Part shown: in pieces, positions 15,909 to 24,767 of the stretch
Layout: each line of letters begins with the position of its first letter
How positions within the stretch are numbered: the stretch's first letter is position 1
The notes under the pieces: generated by a model
Told to the model about the DNA's origin: nothing
Database searches by the model: none
The model's input: only the letters and a program-made list of their open reading frames with translations
Program-made: the position numbers and the translations under genes
Source: Acidobacteriaceae bacterium
GTDB taxonomy: Bacteria; Acidobacteriota; Terriglobia; Terriglobales; Acidobacteriaceae
Direction of reading: 5' to 3'
Length of the DNA: 64,000 nt
Assembly: GCA_025356095.1 (NCBI GenBank)
Contig: JANXUR010000074.1
Coordinates: 1 to 64,000 of the forward strand

Positions 15909-18701
15909 ATGCACGCTGCGGCGCTTCCGGTTAGCATGAATTCAGCGCGGATGGTGCCTATGCCAGTAGCAAGCCGGTTGGCGACAAAATTACAGATGCA
16001 ACTGCGGTGGGTGGTTTGTCTGGTCATCATTCCCGCCGCGTGGTGTGGCAGTGGACTGGCCCAATCACCCGGCCCCCGGGAGTTGCCATCCGCTGCATTT
16101 CCCGGCCCCCCCAACGCGCTCTCTGCAGGGTCATTCTCTCCTCTAGCCGAGGCGCAATCCTCGTCTGTCCATACCGACCCCGTTCCTGCCAATGCCGCAG
16201 CACTCTACCGGCAACTGAGCCAGGTTGGCCTCGATCCTCATCGAGTCTTCCACATTCGAGAAGCTTCGCTCGACCGGGAATCGCTGCACGTGACGCTCGA
16301 AGATGGCACCATCGCCTTTACTGAGGATGTGCTGGGGCGGCCAACGGGTGCTTTTTTTGTGGGCGATGGTGAAATCCTGCTCGTGCCCTCTGGCCACGCC
16401 GAGCAGCTTTCCATGGGGCTGTTTGCCGGAGCCAAAGTGCTGGAGGAGCGCTTTAGCGCAGCCTATCTGCGCTTTAACGACGACACCTTCGACCAACTGC
16501 GCCCCTACCTTCGCACTCCTGTGGATGGTGAAGAGTTCTACGATAGTTGGAAGGATGCGGTTCGCAACTTGGCCGGTACTGAAGCGCTGCGGTTGTTCGT
16601 GGATTTTAGCCTCGGGCTGCCAGCCTCCGGCACCGCTGACGCCGGGGTACCACCTGCACCACATTTCTTGCCGGTTGCAACCCCCCGCTTGCTGCATATG
16701 CGAATCACCGGGTCGCGCCTCGGCACCTTCGACGTCATCTACGATCAATCGGCGCGGGAGCGCATCAGCGTAGCCCAACTGGCCGCGACTCAAGGCGCGA
16801 GCTTCTATGATCTTTGGACGTCGTTCAGCCCCGCCGTCCGCGGTGCACCCGCAGCGAAGGATCCCGAAGACCCGGTGCGGGTCAGCCAGTTCCACCTGCT
16901 GTTGCAGGTGTTGCCTCCCCGCCAGCTCAATGCCGATGCCACGCTTGATGCCACGGTCTCACAAGGTGGTCAGCGAACTTTACTCTTCGAACTGTCTCGC
17001 TTCCTGCAGGTGGAAAAGGTCGAATGGAACGGCGCTGCTGTGGGCTTTTTGCACAATCCTGCCATGGAAGGCACTCAGCTTGCCCGTCGCGGCAACGATG
17101 TGGTCGCGGTCGTCTTTCCTCGTGAGCTGAAGGCCGGAGAGGTCTTGCGGCTACACTTCGTGTATCAGGGAGAAGTGCTTTCTGAGGCCGCCACCGGCCT
17201 GCTCTACGTCGGCGAGCGTGGCACCTGGTATCCCAATCGGGGGTTGGCGATGGCGAACTTCGACATGGAGTTCCGCTACCCGCCGGAATGGAAGCTGGTC
17301 GCCACCGGCCAGCGCGTCCCGACGACAACGCTGGAAGAGAATCGTCCTGCGCTGGCAACCGAACAAGTATCGCGCTGGGTCACCGAGTTGCCGATTCCAG
17401 TCGCCGGCTTTAATTTGGGGAAGTACGAAAGCAGATCCGCGCAGGCGGGCCCGGTCAAGATTACGGCATACGCCACGCAAAAGGTAGAAGATTCATTCCC
17501 CCTGATGGTGCCGAAAGATGTATTGCCGGACGGGCGAAGCCATGACACCCTTACAGTTTTAAGCGCGCCTTCTGCGCCCTCCCCAGCCCGCAATGCCCAG
17601 ATGGTCGCCGACCAGGCCGCGCAAGCTGTGCAGTACTTCGGGCAGCAGTTCGGCCCCTATCCCTATCGCTCGTTGTTACTGACGCAGATTCCGGGTTCGC
17701 TCAGCCAAGGCTGGCCGGGACTGGTGTTTCTTTCCACCTACGCGTTTCTTACCCCACAAGAGCGCACCAATATTGGCATGGCTGCACCGCAAAGCCTGCT
17801 GGATAGCATTGTGGTGGCGCATGAGACTGCTCACCAGTGGTGGGGCGATCTTGTGCTCTGGGGCAGCTATCGCGACCAGTGGATTGTGGAGGCGCTAGCC
17901 AACTACTCCGCGTTGTTGCTGGCAGAAAATTCAAGGCCTGCCGACGTGCGCGCGATTCTGGATAACTATCGCGCCGAGCTGCTAAAGAAGGGATCCAATG
18001 GCCTGCCAGCGAAGGATGCGGGTGCGGTGACACTTGGGGTGCGGCTGACTTCCTCGAAGTTCCCCGACGGTTATGCAGCCATCAGCTACGGTCGCGGTAC
18101 CTGGCTTTTCCATATGCTGCGCTCGATGTTGAGGGATGGCAGCGAACTGGCCGCACACGGTGCGACCGGAGAAAACCCACAGGCCGTGACGGTCGTGGAG
18201 CCGGGGACAGTGACCGGTGTCGCAACAAATGGCGCAACCAGTGACGCGGCCAGTGACGCAACCAGTGACGCGCTTTTTCTCCGCGACCTGCGCCGGTTGC
18301 GTGAGCAGTATGCAGGCCGCACTGTTACCACCAAGGACCTGCAAGCGGTCTTTGAGCAGGATTTACCTCCCGCACTATGGTTTGAGGGAAAGCCCTCGCT
18401 GGAGTGGTTTTTTGAGGGTTGGGTGAATGGCACCGCGATTCCGCGTCTGCGACTAACCGGCGAAAAGCTGCTGCCGCGCAACGGCTCCGTGCAGGCCAGC
18501 GGCACCATCCAACAGCTAAATGCGCCGCCTGACTTGGTGACACCGGTAAGCGTCTTTGCCGAAATGCCAGATAGGTCGCTGAAGTTGGTGGGTCTGGTGC
18601 TTGCCGATGGCGATCAGACCAGCTTCCGCCTGAACGCCCCCGCAGGTACCCGGCGCCTGCTGCTCGACCCCGAAGACAACATGCTGACAGAGCTTCACTA
18701 G
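15909..18701 (+). CDS. Secreted M1-family (gluzincin) aminopeptidase
   Basis: A 930-residue zinc metallopeptidase homologue. Near the N-terminus is a signal peptide (WVVCLVIIPAAWCG, ending SGLAQ). About 300 residues of unassigned sequence follow, then an M1-like beta domain (about 330-540). The catalytic domain carries HETAH (638-642) followed after 18 residues by Glu661 in VEALANY, which is the zinc-ligand spacing of M1 enzymes. The usual GAMEN anchor is replaced by GLVFLSTYAF. It probably degrades peptides in the periplasm. A Thr-Ser-Asp-Ala insert at about 775-787 comes from 12-bp repeats. The start is uncertain: ATGs at 15936, 15951 and 15996 also precede the signal peptide. Confidence 0.85.
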   Translation: MHAAALPVSMNSARMVPMPVASRLATKLQMQLRWVVCLVIIPAAWCGSGLAQSPGPRELPSAAFPGPPNALSAGSFSPLAEAQSSSVHTDPVPANAAALYRQLSQVGLDPHRVFHIREASLDRESLHVTLEDGTIAFTEDVLGRPTGAFFVGDGEILLVPSGHAEQLSMGLFAGAKVLEERFSAAYLRFNDDTFDQLRPYLRTPVDGEEFYDSWKDAVRNLAGTEALRLFVDFSLGLPASGTADAGVPPAPHFLPVATPRLLHMRITGSRLGTFDVIYDQSARERISVAQLAATQGASFYDLWTSFSPAVRGAPAAKDPEDPVRVSQFHLLLQVLPPRQLNADATLDATVSQGGQRTLLFELSRFLQVEKVEWNGAAVGFLHNPAMEGTQLARRGNDVVAVVFPRELKAGEVLRLHFVYQGEVLSEAATGLLYVGERGTWYPNRGLAMANFDMEFRYPPEWKLVATGQRVPTTTLEENRPALATEQVSRWVTELPIPVAGFNLGKYESRSAQAGPVKITAYATQKVEDSFPLMVPKDVLPDGRSHDTLTVLSAPSAPSPARNAQMVADQAAQAVQYFGQQFGPYPYRSLLLTQIPGSLSQGWPGLVFLSTYAFLTPQERTNIGMAAPQSLLDSIVVAHETAHQWWGDLVLWGSYRDQWIVEALANYSALLLAENSRPADVRAILDNYRAELLKKGSNGLPAKDAGAVTLGVRLTSSKFPDGYAAISYGRGTWLFHMLRSMLRDGSELAAHGATGENPQAVTVVEPGTVTGVATNGATSDAASDATSDALFLRDLRRLREQYAGRTVTTKDLQAVFEQDLPPALWFEGKPSLEWFFEGWVNGTAIPRLRLTGEKLLPRNGSVQASGTIQQLNAPPDLVTPVSVFAEMPDRSLKLVGLVLADGDQTSFRLNAPAGTRRLLLDPEDNMLTELH
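18234..18272. repeat. Three tandem 12-bp copies in the M1 peptidase gene
   Basis: GCAACCAGTGAC, GCGGCCAGTGAC and GCAACCAGTGAC follow one another, then GCG. They encode the Ala-Thr/Ala-Ser-Asp stretch. The 12-bp unit keeps the frame. Confidence 0.85.
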
Positions 18702-18725
18702 GCTACGAGAGGCTACGAGTGGTCA

Positions 18726-18740
18726 CACTAAATTTTAGTG
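18726..18740. terminator. Small palindrome between convergent genes
   Basis: CACTAAA (18726-18732) is complementary to TTTAGTG (18734-18740) with one base between. It sits 25 bases after the M1 peptidase stop and overlaps the stop of the small minus-strand gene, a position that suits a shared transcription end. As RNA its loop would be formed from the A/T pairs. Confidence 0.4.
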
Positions 18741-19016
18741 CGACAGCGTTGACTTAACCGTCGGATTCATCTCTTGGCCGGACAGCTCTGAGGCCGTTTG
18801 CAGCGAGAGTGTGCCGCCACCCTTCACACACTCAAACCACACCCGTTGCCCGCCATTGTAGGAGACCAGCCAGAGGTCGGCTCCGAGATTGGAAAATGTT
18901 TGTGGAACGCGGGGAGCGGGTGGAAAAGGATTGCGCCAAACAATGTCGGGACGGAGAGCCATGGCCGCTACACTTTCTTTCGCTGACAAACTTCCTGCTA
19001 TGGAAGTCATCGGCAT
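18735..19016 (-). CDS. Small hypothetical protein downstream of cheB
   Basis: An open frame of 93 residues, 77 bases after cheB on the same strand. The C-terminal half (ADLWLVSYNGGQRVWFECVK) looks like real protein with a beta character. The N-terminal part is less convincing, and a start at the internal ATG (MALRPDIVW) is possible. No family is recognised, and no transmembrane or signal segment is seen. It could be the last gene of the chemotaxis operon. Confidence 0.45.
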   Translation of the reverse strand: MPMTSIAGSLSAKESVAAMALRPDIVWRNPFPPAPRVPQTFSNLGADLWLVSYNGGQRVWFECVKGGGTLSLQTASELSGQEMNPTVKSTLSH

Positions 19017-19093
19017 TCGCCCTGCAGGACTGCATCACCGTGAGTGCTGGAAGCAGTTTCCTTAGGCATCGCGTGGGGTTACACTTTTCGGGC

Positions 19094-20278
19094 TTATCGT
19101 TTCGCCGCCAGTCGTGCGGTGGAGCTATTTGCGGTTGCTGCCGCCAGACAACTCGGTCCGCGGCTGGCCAAGGCGGTCACGATTTCTTTGGCGATCTGGC
19201 CCAGTGGCACCACCCGGTTCAGCGTGCCCATCTCCGCACAGGCACGCGGCATGCCGTAAACCACAGAAGTGGCTTCGTCTTGACCAATGTTGAATCCACC
19301 CGCAGCATGAATTGCTTTCATGCCTTGCGCTCCATCCGCGCCCATACCTGTCATGATGACTCCCATTGCAGTTGGGCCACAAACGGCGGCGGCGGAGAGC
19401 ATCATGTTATCCACTGAGGGGATGTGCAACGAGTGAGCTGGCTCATGGCTGAGTTGGACGGTCAGTCGTCCCCCGGCCAGGCGAAGAAACGTCAGGTGCT
19501 GTCCGGCGGGTGCAATCAGCACCAGCCCCGGCTCCACTCGGTCGCCATGTTTGGCTTCGCGCACACTGATGGTGCTAATGGAGTTGAGCCGCACGGCCAG
19601 CGACGCGGTGAAGCCCACAGGCATATGCTGCACCACGACCACGCCTACAGAAAGATCCTGCGGCAGATTGCCAATCACGTCCTGAAGCGCCTTCGGCCCT
19701 CCGGTGGAAGTACCGATGCAAACCAGTGCGGGCGCGGTGGTGGGGTGGGAGGCGAGCGCAGGCATGGCCCGCAACGGGGAGGCTGGCTTGACGGCCGGGG
19801 CAGTTGTCGCTGGACTTCCCGAACTTCCGGAACCTCCCGAACTTCCCAGACTGGGCATCCGCCGCCGCCGCGAAATTCCCGCAGCCTTCAGCTTAGACAG
19901 CAACTCTTCGCGAATCCGCACCACGTCCATCGAAGCATACGAAGCGGGCTTGGCGACGCAATCAAAGGCACCATGGTCGAGCGCGTCCAAGCTGGTTTCC
20001 GCACCTTCGCGAGTGAGCGAACTTACCATAATCACCGGTCGCGGAGCGCGCGCCATGATCTGCCGCAACGTGTCAATGCCATTGAGTTCTGGCATCTCCA
20101 CATCCAGTGTCACCACATCAGGATCAAGAGCGGCGAGTTTCTGCAAGGCATCGCGGCCGTTGGTCGCGGTGCCGCATACCTCAATCTCAGGGTCGGACTC
20201 AATCATGCGTGTGAGCGCCACTCGCATGAAGGCGCTATCGTCCGTAATCAGCACTCGAATGGGGCTGTTGACTAGCAT
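19094..20278 (-). CDS. cheB: Chemotaxis protein-glutamate methylesterase/deamidase CheB
   Basis: The 394-residue CheB removes methyl groups from chemoreceptors when phosphorylated by CheA. The receiver domain (1-125) has the phospho-acceptor Asp59 in TLDVEMPEL. A long Gly/Ser/Pro/Ala linker (about 140-190) includes a 9-bp-repeat stretch (LGSSGGSGSSG). The methylesterase domain has the catalytic Ser in GTSTGGPKAL, His in VVQHMPVGFT and Asp in MTGMGADGAQGM. Length is above the usual 350 because of the linker. It is the last recognised che gene, 10 bases after the HDOD gene. Confidence 0.96.
   Translation of the reverse strand: MLVNSPIRVLITDDSAFMRVALTRMIESDPEIEVCGTATNGRDALQKLAALDPDVVTLDVEMPELNGIDTLRQIMARAPRPVIMVSSLTREGAETSLDALDHGAFDCVAKPASYASMDVVRIREELLSKLKAAGISRRRRMPSLGSSGGSGSSGSPATTAPAVKPASPLRAMPALASHPTTAPALVCIGTSTGGPKALQDVIGNLPQDLSVGVVVVQHMPVGFTASLAVRLNSISTISVREAKHGDRVEPGLVLIAPAGQHLTFLRLAGGRLTVQLSHEPAHSLHIPSVDNMMLSAAAVCGPTAMGVIMTGMGADGAQGMKAIHAAGGFNIGQDEATSVVYGMPRACAEMGTLNRVVPLGQIAKEIVTALASRGPSCLAAATANSSTARLAAKR
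19814..19848. repeat. 9-bp repeats in the cheB linker
   Basis: CTTCCCGAA, CTTCCGGAA, CCTCCCGAA and a partial CTTCCC encode the Gly/Ser linker between the two CheB domains. The 9-bp unit keeps the frame. Confidence 0.75.
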
Positions 20279-20288
20279 CGGGTTTATC

Positions 20289-21185
20289 TCAGCGGCTGCG
20301 GAATAATAGTGTGACCAGCCTGCGGACTTCTGGCAGGTAGGCTTCCATCTCCAAAGTGAACCGCGCCCAGTCGAAACGCTCTAAGTGCGGACACGCTTTC
20401 AGTAGGGTTTCAAACCCCGGCAGTTCGGTGAGGTGTACTTCGCGCTCCTCGGCGTAGCCGTGGCCGAGTGTGCTCATCCGGCACAGCAAGTCGCTCAGAC
20501 TGACAATCGCGACCAGCGCCTGATGATTCTTTGCCTCGCCCACAGAATGGTGGAATCCAATCACTTCTTGCAGTTCAGGCCCCAGTCCCCAGTGCGCTGC
20601 CAGCAAGGCGCCGCTTTCCTCGTGCGTGAATCCCAGCACTTGCTCTTCGGCTTCGTGCAGCGGAATCCGCTCCTTGGTCGCCTTCTCCAACGCTTCGCGG
20701 AAGTGGTCAGGCACAATCCACAAATTCACCACCAGCCCCAAGTCATGCAGCAGGCCACCGAGGTACGCACGTTCAGGGTCGGGGAAGCGAATCTGTTGGG
20801 CAAATTGCCGGCTCACCAGCGCACAGCCCAGCGCGTGCTCCCAGAAGACGACTGGGTTGAGTACCAGCGGTTTATCGGGCACTAGCCGCAGGATGCAGCA
20901 GGAAAGTGCGATCTCGCGCACCCGCCTCATCCCCAGACTTACGACTGCGGTGCGTACCGTATCAATGGAGTGCGAGTGGCTGAACAATGGAGAGTTCGCC
21001 AAATGTAGACATTGCACCGTCAGCGACTTGTCCTTGCCAATCCAATCCACCACGCGGTTGACGTCCATCTTTTCCACCGGCTGATCCAGATGGCGCAGCA
21101 GCGGAAAGAGAACAGTGGGCAGAGTCGGCATGCGATCCATGCTTTCCAGCCGACTCCCGATTTCATGGCGAGCATTTTCAATCAT
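20289..21185 (-). CDS. HDOD-domain protein in the chemotaxis operon
   Basis: A 298-residue single-domain HDOD protein. The helical bundle has the family pattern: MPTLPTVLFPLL near the N-terminus, DKSLTVQCLHLANSPLF, GMRRVREIALSCC and the HD-like YLGGLLHDLGLV. HDOD proteins resemble HD phosphohydrolases but often lack full metal sites and act in signalling. The ATG overlaps the cheR stop as ATGA, so translation is coupled to the chemotaxis genes. It probably modulates chemotaxis or c-di-GMP-linked signalling; no direct evidence for either. Confidence 0.9.
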   Translation of the reverse strand: MIENARHEIGSRLESMDRMPTLPTVLFPLLRHLDQPVEKMDVNRVVDWIGKDKSLTVQCLHLANSPLFSHSHSIDTVRTAVVSLGMRRVREIALSCCILRLVPDKPLVLNPVVFWEHALGCALVSRQFAQQIRFPDPERAYLGGLLHDLGLVVNLWIVPDHFREALEKATKERIPLHEAEEQVLGFTHEESGALLAAHWGLGPELQEVIGFHHSVGEAKNHQALVAIVSLSDLLCRMSTLGHGYAEEREVHLTELPGFETLLKACPHLERFDWARFTLEMEAYLPEVRRLVTLLFRSR

Positions 21186-22096
21186 GACTTACCTGCCTGT
21201 TTTAGCAGCTCGCTCCGGCTGGCTTTGATGTAGCCGGTGGCGGACGGAAAGTGAACCAGTTGAAAGGCATCACTGATGCCATACAGAGACTCGGCGTGAC
21301 CCAGAAGCAAGTAGCCGTGCTCCAGCAGATTGTTGAAGAAGTGCGAGATTACCCGCTGCTTGGACGCGTTGTCGAAATAGATCAGTACATTGCAGCAAAA
21401 TACAATGTCCATGCTCTTCAAGAACAACATCCGGGCATCTTCCAGCAGGTTCACCCGCTGGAACTTGACCTTGGCCTTCACCTCGGCGGAAAGCTCGTGG
21501 CGACCGTCGTTGGGCTTAAAGTATTTCTTCAAGACATCGGGCGGCGTATTGCGCACTGCGTAGTTGTCGTAAATACCTTGCTGACACGACGCAATCGAGC
21601 GCTCGTTCAAGTCCGTCGCCATCACTTCAAAGTCATAGCCCTTGTTTTGCATCAGGGGCTCAGAAAGCAACATCATGGCCAGGGTATAGGGCTCTTCGCC
21701 AGTGGAACAACCCGCGCTCCAGATGCGCAGTTTTTTTACCGAGAGCTTTTCCCGTGCCTGCAAAATCTTGGGCAAAGCAATCTTGCGCATCGCATCCAGT
21801 TGCGACGGGTTGCGGAAGAAGCAGGTTTCGCCAACGGTAATCTCATTCAACAGCAGCGGCACCTCTACCATGCGTGCCGAGCCGCTTACATACTCGTAGT
21901 ATTGCCGGAAGCTCTGGTGCTTCAGCGCGATCATGCGGCGGCCACAGCGCTCATGCAAAAAGCGGAACTTGTGGTCCGGCTGAAAGATGCCTGCAGTCTG
22001 ATAGATAAAGTCGCGCAGTTTTACCAGCCAGGGATCCGGTGTTTCCATGGCATCCGCACCTGCAGCGGAGAACGTCAGACGGGTTCCACTACTCAT
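21182..22096 (-). CDS. cheR: Chemotaxis protein methyltransferase CheR
   Basis: The 304-residue CheR methylates glutamates of chemoreceptors with SAM. The N-terminal helical domain (about residues 20-90) precedes the SAM-binding domain with NEITVGETCFFR, IWSAGCSTGEEPYTLAM and ATDLNERSI, then IVFCCNVLIYFD. I set the start at 22096 because that ATG overlaps the cheA stop (ATGA). The longer open frame to 22225 lies inside cheA. A later ATG, at METPDPW, is possible. No TPR or PAS extension is present. Confidence 0.95.
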   Translation of the reverse strand: MSSGTRLTFSAAGADAMETPDPWLVKLRDFIYQTAGIFQPDHKFRFLHERCGRRMIALKHQSFRQYYEYVSGSARMVEVPLLLNEITVGETCFFRNPSQLDAMRKIALPKILQAREKLSVKKLRIWSAGCSTGEEPYTLAMMLLSEPLMQNKGYDFEVMATDLNERSIASCQQGIYDNYAVRNTPPDVLKKYFKPNDGRHELSAEVKAKVKFQRVNLLEDARMLFLKSMDIVFCCNVLIYFDNASKQRVISHFFNNLLEHGYLLLGHAESLYGISDAFQLVHFPSATGYIKASRSELLKQAGKS

Positions 22097-23976
22097 CGTG
22101 TACTTCCCACAGCGGCCTTCATTGCCGCCGATGACATGGACGCCGTCTTCAACAGGCCCGTTGGATCCAGTACCAGCCTTACGTGCCCGTCTCCGCTGAT
22201 GGTGGCTCCGGCTAACCCCGGGCACCGCAATAGATACGCACTCAAGGGCTTCACTACCGTAGATTCCTGACCCAACAGACGATCCACCAACAGGGCCAGC
22301 CGTTTTTCGCCAACATGCAAAATCACTGCGCGCTGTCCTCCGCCTTCGCTCTCTTCCGAATCCGGCAAGCCCAGCAATCGCGACAGCCGCAGTAACGGCA
22401 GCGTACCGTCCCGCAACTGCAACACTTCCATGGATTCAATCCGGTGAATCTCTTTCCGTACAACCTGACGGGTCTCCTGCACCGAGCGCAGCGGCAGGGC
22501 ATACGCCTCATTGCGCACTTCCACCAGCAGCACTGGCAGAATGGCGACCGTGAGCGGCAACCGCAGCCGCAAGGTGGTGCCTTCGCCAAGATTGCTGTCA
22601 ATCTCCACCACGCCGTTCAGCCGCGAGATGTTGGTGCGCACTACATCCATTCCAACCCCGCGACCGGAGATATCCGTGACCGTTGCGGCGGTGCTGAAGC
22701 CGGGCAGAAAAATGAAGTCAAGAATCTCGCGCTTGCTGAGCGTCCTGAGATGTTCGGGCGTAACCAGCCCTTTTTCGACTGCCTTCCTGCCAATCCGGTC
22801 AGGGTCAATGCCCGCACCGTTGTCGGCAATGGTGATGATGATCTGGTCGCCTTGCTGATTGGCGTTGAGCGAAATCTTGCCCCGCCGTGATTTGCCCGCT
22901 GCTTCGCGGACATCCGTCCGTTCCACGCCATGATCGAGCGAGTTGCGTACCAGATGCACCAGGGGATCGCCAATCATCTCCACCATGCTCTTGTCGAGCT
23001 CGGTGTCTTGGCCGTTCACTTCCAGATCCACTTCCTTGCCCAAGGCTTGCGATACATCGCGCACCATGCGCGGAAACTTGCGGAAGACGGTTTCAATCGG
23101 CACCATGCGCGTCTTGAGGCCGGCGGTCTGAAGCTCTTCGGTGATGAAGCTCAACCGGGTGGTAGAAAGACTCAAGTCTTCCGCCATCTTCTGCCCGTCA
23201 AACTTGTTGCCGCTAAAGGAGCGGCTCAGTTGCATCAAGCGGTTGCGCTCCAGAACCAGTTCGCCAATCAGGTTGATCAGGTCGTCCAGCTTGCGCGCAT
23301 CCACACGCAAGGTGTGCATGGACGTATCAGCAGCCGGCTTGCCCGGAACTTCTGCTACAGCAGCCACCGACGACGCTCGGGCCGGGCTGGCCGCGGTTGG
23401 CGTCTGACTTGCGACCGGCTCCCGCGCCGGAGCTTCCAACGGAAGCGGCGGCAAGGCGGGCGGGCTAGCAGGAATTTGATTGATAGCCAGTGGCGCTGGC
23501 TGCGGTAACGTGGGCAAATTTGTCGCACCCGCAGCCGCAGCCATCGCCATTGCCTTGGGCGTTTCCACTGTTGTCACCACCGCTGCGCTCTGCACTGTTA
23601 CCAGTTCCGCCAATAGCTCAGAGAGGTCGTAGGTCGTGGTGTTGCTGTCCCGGATATCTCCTAGCATCACACCCAGTTGGTCGCGGGCGCGCAACAGCGC
23701 ATCCATAATGCGCGGGGTGAGCTGCAATTCATTCTTGCGCAGCAGGTTCAGCACGTCTTCCGCACGATGGCTTACTTGTACAACCGGCTCGAAGCCGAGA
23801 AATCCCGAGGTTCCCTTGATGGTGTGGAGTGCGCGAAACACGCGATTCAGCCGGTCGGCGTCCGAAGGCGTTGACTCCAGCGCCACCATGTCCTGATCCA
23901 TTCCTTGCAGCAACTCCTCGGATTCAATGAGGAATTCCTGCATGAGGGCTGGGTCTTGCAAATAGTCATCTGTCAC
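22093..23976 (-). CDS. cheA: Chemotaxis histidine kinase CheA
   Basis: The 627-residue CheA phosphorylates CheY and CheB in response to receptors. The Hpt domain has the phosphorylated His51 in RALHTIKGTSGF. A Pro/Ala-rich linker (about 140-225) follows. The dimerisation helices start near LDDLINLIGELV. The ATPase domain has the N box LVRNSLDHGVE, the G1 box DNGAGID and the G2 region DISGRGVGMDVV. A CheW-like domain forms the C-terminus. The CheY-binding P2 domain seems absent or replaced by the linker. The start is GTG with GGGG just upstream. It is coupled to cheR and 52 bases after cheW. Confidence 0.96.
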   Translation of the reverse strand: MTDDYLQDPALMQEFLIESEELLQGMDQDMVALESTPSDADRLNRVFRALHTIKGTSGFLGFEPVVQVSHRAEDVLNLLRKNELQLTPRIMDALLRARDQLGVMLGDIRDSNTTTYDLSELLAELVTVQSAAVVTTVETPKAMAMAAAAGATNLPTLPQPAPLAINQIPASPPALPPLPLEAPAREPVASQTPTAASPARASSVAAVAEVPGKPAADTSMHTLRVDARKLDDLINLIGELVLERNRLMQLSRSFSGNKFDGQKMAEDLSLSTTRLSFITEELQTAGLKTRMVPIETVFRKFPRMVRDVSQALGKEVDLEVNGQDTELDKSMVEMIGDPLVHLVRNSLDHGVERTDVREAAGKSRRGKISLNANQQGDQIIITIADNGAGIDPDRIGRKAVEKGLVTPEHLRTLSKREILDFIFLPGFSTAATVTDISGRGVGMDVVRTNISRLNGVVEIDSNLGEGTTLRLRLPLTVAILPVLLVEVRNEAYALPLRSVQETRQVVRKEIHRIESMEVLQLRDGTLPLLRLSRLLGLPDSEESEGGGQRAVILHVGEKRLALLVDRLLGQESTVVKPLSAYLLRCPGLAGATISGDGHVRLVLDPTGLLKTASMSSAAMKAAVGSTR

Positions 23977-24027
23977 AATCAGGCCCCCTGGGCTTGTCCG
24001 GCAAACGTCTCATCCGTGCTGACCACT

Positions 24028-24549
24028 TTAGGACGCCGAAGCGGCGGCTGCCTTCATGACTGAGCTCTCCTCCGCCATCGTCATCAGCCGATCCAGATCC
24101 AGCATGATGAGCAGCCTGTTATCCAGTTTGCCGACGCCGGAAACATACTCGCGATCCACTTTGGTGAGGCGCGGCGGCGGTTCCACGGTTTCTACCGGAA
24201 TGCGCAGCACTTCGGAAACCGAATCCACCATGAAGCCGAGTACGTTGGCATTCACCTCCACCACGACGATCCGCGACTGCTTGTCCTGTGCCGCCTGCTG
24301 CAAACCAAAGCGCTTCCGCAGCGAAACCACCGGAATCACCTTGCCCCGCAGATTAATCACTCCGTCCACAAAGTCCGGCGAGTTCGGCACCCGCGTGAGT
24401 TGTTGTACGCGAATGATCTCCTGCACCTGCAAAATGTCGAGGCCAAACTCTTCACCATCCACATGGAAGCTGACCAGTTGCAACAGCTCTCCGCGTTGGG
24501 CCGCTCGGCCGTTAAGTTCCTTCACATTGGATTGCGCGCTACCCTGCAT
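24028..24549 (-). CDS. cheW: Chemotaxis coupling protein CheW
   Basis: The 173-residue CheW links CheA to chemoreceptors. It is one CheW fold: QLVSFHVDGEEFGLDILQ, then IIRVQQLTRVPNSPDFVDGV, then INLRGKVIPVVSLRKRF, the diagnostic stretch. The ATG has GGGAGA about seven bases upstream. It is the first gene of the che operon, and a sigma-28-like promoter lies about 75 bases before it. Confidence 0.95.
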   Translation of the reverse strand: MQGSAQSNVKELNGRAAQRGELLQLVSFHVDGEEFGLDILQVQEIIRVQQLTRVPNSPDFVDGVINLRGKVIPVVSLRKRFGLQQAAQDKQSRIVVVEVNANVLGFMVDSVSEVLRIPVETVEPPPRLTKVDREYVSGVGKLDNRLLIMLDLDRLMTMAEESSVMKAAAASAS

Positions 24550-24624
24550 GTTGGAGTCTCCCAGTGCCGGCCCTGCACGCGCACAATCTGGTGCGGGCCG
24601 TGCGGTGTTCTGCTAACAGTGATT

Positions 24625-24652
24625 TCTTCGGCAGACTAGGGGAATGGCTTTA
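24625..24652 (-). promoter_or_regulatory. Sigma-28-like promoter before cheW
   Basis: On the minus strand TAAA (24649-24652) is followed after 16 bases by GCCGAAGA (24625-24632). The FliA consensus is TAAA-N15-GCCGATAA, so the -10 matches 6 of 8 bases and the spacer is one base long. It faces the cheW-cheA-cheR-HDOD-cheB operon, the usual class of FliA targets. Confidence 0.45.
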
Positions 24653-24767
24653 CCGGGAGTCTCTGCCGCTCTGTTACGCAGGTATCGGTGCCGCCCGCAA
24701 ACGCGCGCCGTTTATACTCGAAGGGTTGCTGCAAACCCGCTGAAAACCACTTCGAGGTCTGAATTCT

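Noticed and set aside
22097-22225. CheR start at 22225
   Set aside because: The extra 43 residues overlap the end of cheA and are unlike CheR. The ATG at 22096 overlaps the cheA stop in the normal ATGA manner.
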